64,000 nucleotides of DNA, taken from assembly GCA_934591845.1 (NCBI GenBank), contig CAKTPO010000002.1, positions 124,001 to 188,000 on the forward strand. Direction: 5' to 3'. Below, piece after piece: positions 60,431-64,000 of the stretch. Each line of letters opens with the position of its first letter. Positions within the stretch are counted from its first letter, which is position 1. Origin of the DNA: an uncultured Oscillospiraceae bacterium. GTDB taxonomy: Bacteria > Bacillota > Clostridia > Oscillospirales > Oscillospiraceae. Position numbers and translations under genes: made by a program. Below the pieces are notes generated by a model that searched no databases, was not told the DNA's origin, and saw nothing but the letters and a program-made list of their open reading frames with translations.

Positions 60431-60459
60431 AGTTTATAACAGATGAACACAACTGTCAA
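60431..60459 (-). promoter_or_regulatory. promoter of the M56-LCP gene
   Basis: Minus strand: consensus -35 TTGACA (60459-60454), 17-bp spacer, -10 TAAACT (60436-60431). No BlaI-type dyad was found at this promoter. Confidence 0.55.
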
Positions 60460-60534
60460 GAAGTTTTTGTAGAGCATTCAGGGATGCTAAATATCCTGAG
60501 TTTTTCTAAATATACATTTCGTTTCTGAATAATC

Positions 60535-60586
60535 TTGACAAATCTGTCTATTGAATATAGAATATAATAGTCTATACAAAGTAGAC
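60535..60586 (+). promoter_or_regulatory. promoter with twin BlaI operators, circuit 2
   Basis: -35 TTGACA (60535-60540), 17-bp spacer, -10 TAGAAT (60558-60563). Dyads GTCTATTGAATATAGAA (60546-60562) and GTCTATACAAAGTAGAC (60570-60586) cover spacer, -10 and start; 24 bp centre to centre. Both are 17 bp long as in circuit 1 but the half site differs (GTCTA instead of GACTACA). Confidence 0.75.
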
Positions 60587-60602
60587 GAAAGGAGCAATAA
60601 AA

Positions 60603-60962
60603 ATGGATGAATATCGTCTTGGAGAAGTGGAATCAAGATTTGCGGAAATCATCTGGTCGAATGAACCTCTTTCTTCCAGGCATCTGGCGGACCTGGCCTT
60701 TGAGCAACTAAACTGGAAGCGCACAACGACCTATACTGTTTTGAAACGACTGTGTGAGCGCGGACTATTTCAAAATCAGGGCGGCACTGTATCCGCTTTG
60801 GTCACTCGGGAGGAGTTTTTGGCCCATCGGAGCGAACAATTTCTGGACGAAGCCTTTCAGGGGTCGCTTCCTGCTTTTATGGCGGCATTCAGCAGCCGAA
60901 AAAAGCTCTCCGAAACGGAAATCAAGGAGCTGGAGCAGATCATTGACGGAATGCGGGAATAA
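60603..60962 (+). CDS. BlaI/MecI-family repressor, copy 2
   Basis: 119 residues, closely related to copy 1 over its whole length (LGEVESRFAEIIWSNEPLSS, WKRTTTYTVLKRLCERGLFQ, EAFQGSLPAFMAAFSS). AAAGGAGCAATAAAA precedes the ATG. It is first in an operon with an LCP gene 15 nt downstream, and the adjacent divergent M56-LCP protein is its likely protease partner. Confidence 0.93.
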   Translation: MDEYRLGEVESRFAEIIWSNEPLSSRHLADLAFEQLNWKRTTTYTVLKRLCERGLFQNQGGTVSALVTREEFLAHRSEQFLDEAFQGSLPAFMAAFSSRKKLSETEIKELEQIIDGMRE

Positions 60963-60977
60963 AAGGAGGATAAATCA

Positions 60978-62114
60978 ATGAAAAAAAGCGGCCGATTTCT
61001 GGCACGGCAAAAATCAAAGAAATCAGTATGGATCAAGGCCTTGGCAGTGGTACTGCTTGCGGCCCTACTCCTGGGCGCAATTGGTGTCAGTTTTGCTTAT
61101 TCAAAACTGAATAAAATTCAAAGGGCGCAGGTCGGTTCCAATCAACTGACCGATGATGTGTTGGCTGGACTCTTGGCAGAAGATCCTACAGCTTCCTATA
61201 TAGATGAATCTGAACCTGAATCAACGGATGTAACTATTCCAAAAGAAACAACTCCGGGCTACGGAAAAATGGGAAAAGTAATCAATGTTCTGTTAATAGG
61301 TCAAGATGCCCGCGAAGGAGAAGAAAGCAAAAATGCAGATACGGTCATTTTAATTACGATCAACAAGGAAGCCAAGAAAATCACGATGACATCTTTCCTG
61401 CGGGACACTTACGTCTCTTTGAATGGCATCAAGGATATCGAAGGAAAGCCCCGCTACGGTGCAACAAAGCTGACTTTGGTTTATGCAGTCGGCCATCAGT
61501 ATGGCGGTGATCTGGGTGCCATGTATCTGATGGACCGTGTTATTGAGAAAAATTTTGGACCGGTTGTGGACCATAATATTGAAGTAAGCATGGACGCCTT
61601 TGACACCTGCATCAATGCGCTGGGCGGGGTTACGGTCACTCTGGATGAGGACGAAGCCAAATACATGAACAACTACTTCAAGGATTATGACGACCGTTCG
61701 TATACAGTTGGGGAGAACCTGGTAGACGGTTGGGCAGCCGAGGTTTATGTCAGAATCCGTCACGCAAACTACGGCGACAATGATTTTAACCGGACAGACC
61801 GCCAGCGAGCTGTGGTAGCGCAGGTGTTGGAGAAAGTCAAAAATAAGAGTCTGCTGGAAATCAATAAACTGTTGGACACCTTGCTTCCTTTGGTCCTGAC
61901 GGATATGACGAATGCGGACATGACCAACTACATTATGGAAATCCTGCCGCTGCTGCCGGAAATGACACTGGAATCCATTCAATGTCCCAATGAGGATATG
62001 GACCGCTGGGGTGAGGTCCGGGATATTTTCAATGATGGACAGCCACAGAGCATTCTGAATTTCAATTCCAACAAAGCAAAGGCCATTCTGCTCCCCATTA
62101 CTGAATGCGATTAA
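60978..62114 (+). CDS. LytR-CpsA-Psr (LCP) family wall-polymer transferase
   Basis: 378 residues. Basic cytosolic start, one membrane helix (about 20-42, VLLAALLLGAIGVSFAYSKL), then an extracellular LCP domain (about 105-290): VLLIGQDAREGEES, TMTSFLRDTYV with catalytic Arg/Asp, INALGGVTVTLDEDEAKY and YVRIRHANYG followed by DFNRTDRQRAV. LCP enzymes move anionic polymers from undecaprenyl diphosphate to peptidoglycan. AGGAGGATAAATCA precedes the ATG. Under BlaI control if the operators work as drawn. Confidence 0.93.
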   Translation: MKKSGRFLARQKSKKSVWIKALAVVLLAALLLGAIGVSFAYSKLNKIQRAQVGSNQLTDDVLAGLLAEDPTASYIDESEPESTDVTIPKETTPGYGKMGKVINVLLIGQDAREGEESKNADTVILITINKEAKKITMTSFLRDTYVSLNGIKDIEGKPRYGATKLTLVYAVGHQYGGDLGAMYLMDRVIEKNFGPVVDHNIEVSMDAFDTCINALGGVTVTLDEDEAKYMNNYFKDYDDRSYTVGENLVDGWAAEVYVRIRHANYGDNDFNRTDRQRAVVAQVLEKVKNKSLLEINKLLDTLLPLVLTDMTNADMTNYIMEILPLLPEMTLESIQCPNEDMDRWGEVRDIFNDGQPQSILNFNSNKAKAILLPITECD

Positions 62115-62218
62115 GGGAAATGGGTGTTCCGTAAAGAGATAAAAACAGAAGCCGGTAAGGAATAGGACATAGAAGCGAAAATGATACAAAAAAACCTGTA
62201 GTTTCCGCTTTTTTTATC

Positions 62219-62247
62219 TTTACATTGTGGGCCTTTTTCTGTAGAAT
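62219..62247 (+). promoter_or_regulatory. pfkA promoter
   Basis: -35 TTTACA (62219-62224), 17-bp spacer, -10 TAGAAT (62242-62247). A weak hairpin plus seven T (62175-62216) just upstream may end the LCP transcript. Confidence 0.6.
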
Positions 62248-62286
62248 AAGAGTATGGCTATAAACCCATAAATAGGAGGTTCTATT

Positions 62287-63258
62287 ATGAGCGTTAGAAG
62301 AATTGGTGTTCTGACCAGTGGCGGCGATGCCCCCGGCATGAACCCCTGCGTTCGAGCAGTCGTGCGTACTGCGCTTTATCATGGCGTGGAGTGCTACGGC
62401 ATTCGCAGAGGCTGGAACGGCCTGATTAGCGGCGACATTGTTCGTCTGGATGAGAAAAGCGTTGCCCATACCATCAACCGCGGCGGTACGATTCTTTATA
62501 CTGCCCGCAGCAAGGAATTCATGACGGAAGAAGGTCAGCGACGGGCTGTCTCTACCTGCAAGTTCCTGGGCCTGGACAGCATCATTGCCATTGGTGGCGA
62601 CGGTACGTTCCGGGGCGCACTGGCATTGAGCAAATACGGTATCAACGTGATTGGCATTCCTGGCACCATTGACAATGATATCAGCTGCACCAATTACTGC
62701 ATCGGCTTTGACACCGCAGCCAACACCGCTATTGAGTGTATCGATAAGCTGCGGGACACCATGCAGTCCCATGAGCGTTGCTCTGTTGTCGAAGTCATGG
62801 GTCGCAACGCCGGTTATCTGGCAATGTATGTGGGCCTTGCCTGCGGTGCTACAGCGGTTCTTGTCCCTGAAGAACCTATTGATTTTGAAAAAGATGTCAT
62901 TGAAAAGATCCGTCAGGCCCGGTTTAATGGCTTTACCCACTATATGATCGTTGTAGCCGAGGGTGCCGGAAAAGCAACGGACATTGCAAAGCAAATCAAG
63001 GACGCCATTGATCTGGACCCCCGTGTAACGGTGCTGGGTCACATTCAGCGTGGCGGTTCTCCCTCCGGCAGAGACAGAGTGAATGCCACAAAGATGGGAT
63101 ATTTGGCTGTGGAACTTCTGCTGCAGGGCAAGACGAACCGCATCGTCTGCACCCACGATGGCAGCTTCTCTGATGTAGATATTGACGAAGGTCTGGCAAT
63201 GAAGAAGAGCATCCAGCAAATGGAAGTGGATGTTCTGGCCGCTATGACCGGTACGTGA
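62287..63258 (+). CDS. pfkA: ATP-dependent 6-phosphofructokinase
   Basis: 323 residues. Group I PFK: LTSGGDAPGMNPCVRAVVRT near residue 10, AIGGDGTFRGA near 99 (Gly after GGDGT marks ATP use), catalytic PGTIDNDISCTNYCIGFDTA near 122, and GHIQRGGSPSGRDR near 248. Commits fructose 6-phosphate to glycolysis. AGGAGGTTCTATT precedes the ATG. Confidence 0.97.
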   Translation: MSVRRIGVLTSGGDAPGMNPCVRAVVRTALYHGVECYGIRRGWNGLISGDIVRLDEKSVAHTINRGGTILYTARSKEFMTEEGQRRAVSTCKFLGLDSIIAIGGDGTFRGALALSKYGINVIGIPGTIDNDISCTNYCIGFDTAANTAIECIDKLRDTMQSHERCSVVEVMGRNAGYLAMYVGLACGATAVLVPEEPIDFEKDVIEKIRQARFNGFTHYMIVVAEGAGKATDIAKQIKDAIDLDPRVTVLGHIQRGGSPSGRDRVNATKMGYLAVELLLQGKTNRIVCTHDGSFSDVDIDEGLAMKKSIQQMEVDVLAAMTGT

Positions 63259-63274
63259 TTTGCAAGCGAAATAT

Positions 63275-63315
63275 AAAAAAGAGCTTACGGTTTTGAAAGC
63301 CGTAAGCTCTTTTTA
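63275..63315. terminator. bidirectional terminator between pfkA and xerD
   Basis: AAAAAAGAGCTTACGG (63275-63290) pairs with CCGTAAGCTCTTTTT (63300-63314); stems share the xerD stop region. Confidence 0.9.
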
Positions 63316-64000
63316 TGCTTTTGGATGACATTTTTGGTAGACACTTTTAAGGCGTTGATTGATCATATGGGCGTATACCTGGGTAGATGAAATATCGCTG
63401 TGGCCCATAAGCTCCTGTAAGGAGCCCAGGTCGGCACCGTTTTCCAGCAGATGAACTGCGAAACTGTGGCGCAGTGTATGGGGGGTGATTTCTTTCTCGA
63501 TACCGGCTTTTGTCTGATAGTGTTTTAGAATTTTCCAAAAGCCCTGGCGGCTCATACGGGTACCGCCTACGTTGACAAACAGGGCCTGTTCGGTAGCATC
63601 CAAAACCATGGTGGAACGAACATCTGTCAGATAGACGGAGAGCGCCTTTTGAGCGGCGGGATACAAGGGAATCGCACGGGACTTTTTCCCGCTGTGGCAT
63701 TTTACCATGCCAAGCTCCAGGCTCACATCTTCCACATTCAGGCTAATGAGCTCTGTGACCCGCATGCCTGTGGCATACATCAGTTCCAGCATCGCCTTGT
63801 CTCTGTAACCCTTTGCATCAATGCAGACGGGCTGGGCCAGAAGCAATTCAACTTCTTTACCGGTGAGAATTTGGGGCATTTTCTTTTCGCCCCGTTCCAC
63901 ATGAATATCCGCACTTACAGGGGATGCATCCAGAAAACCGTTGGAGACGGCGAAAGTGTAGAAATTCTTCAAACTGGCCAGAGACCTGGACACAGTGGCT
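63313..64000 (-). CDS. xerD: site-specific tyrosine recombinase XerD, N-terminus beyond the window
   Basis: About 229 C-terminal residues. Catalytic set complete: ATGMRVTELISLN (Arg), HTLRHSFAVHLLENG (His-x-x-Arg) and LMGHSDISSTQVYAHM (His and nucleophile Tyr). Resolves chromosome dimers at dif with XerC. The open frame continues unbroken through base 64000 (ATVSRSLASLKNFYTF), so the true start lies outside. XerD is assigned rather than XerC by overall feel; the two are hard to separate without the rest. Confidence 0.85.
   Translation of the reverse strand, partial: ATVSRSLASLKNFYTFAVSNGFLDASPVSADIHVERGEKKMPQILTGKEVELLLAQPVCIDAKGYRDKAMLELMYATGMRVTELISLNVEDVSLELGMVKCHSGKKSRAIPLYPAAQKALSVYLTDVRSTMVLDATEQALFVNVGGTRMSRQGFWKILKHYQTKAGIEKEITPHTLRHSFAVHLLENGADLGSLQELMGHSDISSTQVYAHMINQRLKSVYQKCHPKA

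Noticed and set aside
1-64000. CRISPR arrays, tRNA or rRNA genes, insertion sequences with transposase
   Set aside because: Looked for on both strands; no repeat-spacer pattern, cloverleaf, rRNA signature or DDE/serine transposase was recognised.

Overview
The window is a chromosomal segment from a spore-forming, anaerobic, moderately GC-rich Firmicute, most likely a gut member of class Clostridia close to Oscillospiraceae. This is inferred from pyruvate:ferredoxin oxidoreductase, the spoIIGA-sigE pair, cotJ and cwlD sporulation genes, Rex, PolC, ThiI without a rhodanese domain, and Shine-Dalgarno-rich starts with frequent TTG. No rRNA, tRNA, CRISPR array or prophage was found.

1-32.7 kb is mostly housekeeping. 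A truncated nifJ is followed by yifB, thiI and a CinA-type deamidase. Next come a peptidase E-like gene that looks AT-rich, a membrane-anchored leucine-rich-repeat protein, tex, a DEAD-box helicase and a DprA-like gene. A pair of CobW-type GTPases (one with a His-rich metal-binding insert, one with a degenerate GTPase fused to a DUF1980-like domain), rarA and a DUF951 gene follow. Then come spoIIGA-sigE, rex, glnS, and a long co-directional run pyrH-frr-uppS-cdsA-dxr-rseP-ispG-polC that couples ribosome recycling, undecaprenyl and isoprenoid supply, phospholipid synthesis and replication. A uridine phosphorylase closes this part.

32.7-49 kb mixes small conserved genes and sporulation or envelope functions. 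It holds a polytopic GT-C-like membrane protein, a FlK-like thioesterase, a membrane protein that appears to start at ATT, a GIY-YIG protein, a three-gene operon of unknown function, and a YfcE-type phosphoesterase with coaX. A candidate non-coding RNA follows, then a SpoIID-like/peptidoglycan-binding operon, asnB, a NiaR-like repressor divergent from a PfoR-like EIIC_2 permease, a fused cotJA-cotJB with cotJC, cwlD and radA. Two palindromic MITE-like elements sit in front of genes here.

49-53.4 kb is an accessory, decaying stretch: a tyrosine recombinase next to a perfect palindrome, a structured gene-poor region, a broken XRE gene, a frameshifted acetyltransferase, an amber-interrupted small gene, and the remains of a duplicated sigma/anti-sigma locus.

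53.4-62.1 kb is the most interesting part. An ECF-type sigma factor and a large membrane-anchored putative anti-sigma/sensor lie next to two BlaI/BlaR1-type circuits. In one, BlaI is coupled to an M56 metalloprotease fused to a phosphodiester-glycosidase (NAGPA) domain. In the other, an M56 protease fused to a LytR-CpsA-Psr (LCP) domain is divergent from a BlaI-LCP operon. In both fusions the extracellular enzyme-like domain has lost residues expected for catalysis. I infer that these domains have replaced the beta-lactam sensor of BlaR1 with sensors of cell-wall glycopolymers or their lipid-linked precursors. Both blaI genes carry a pair of 17-bp operators in their promoters. The window ends with pfkA and a truncated xerD.
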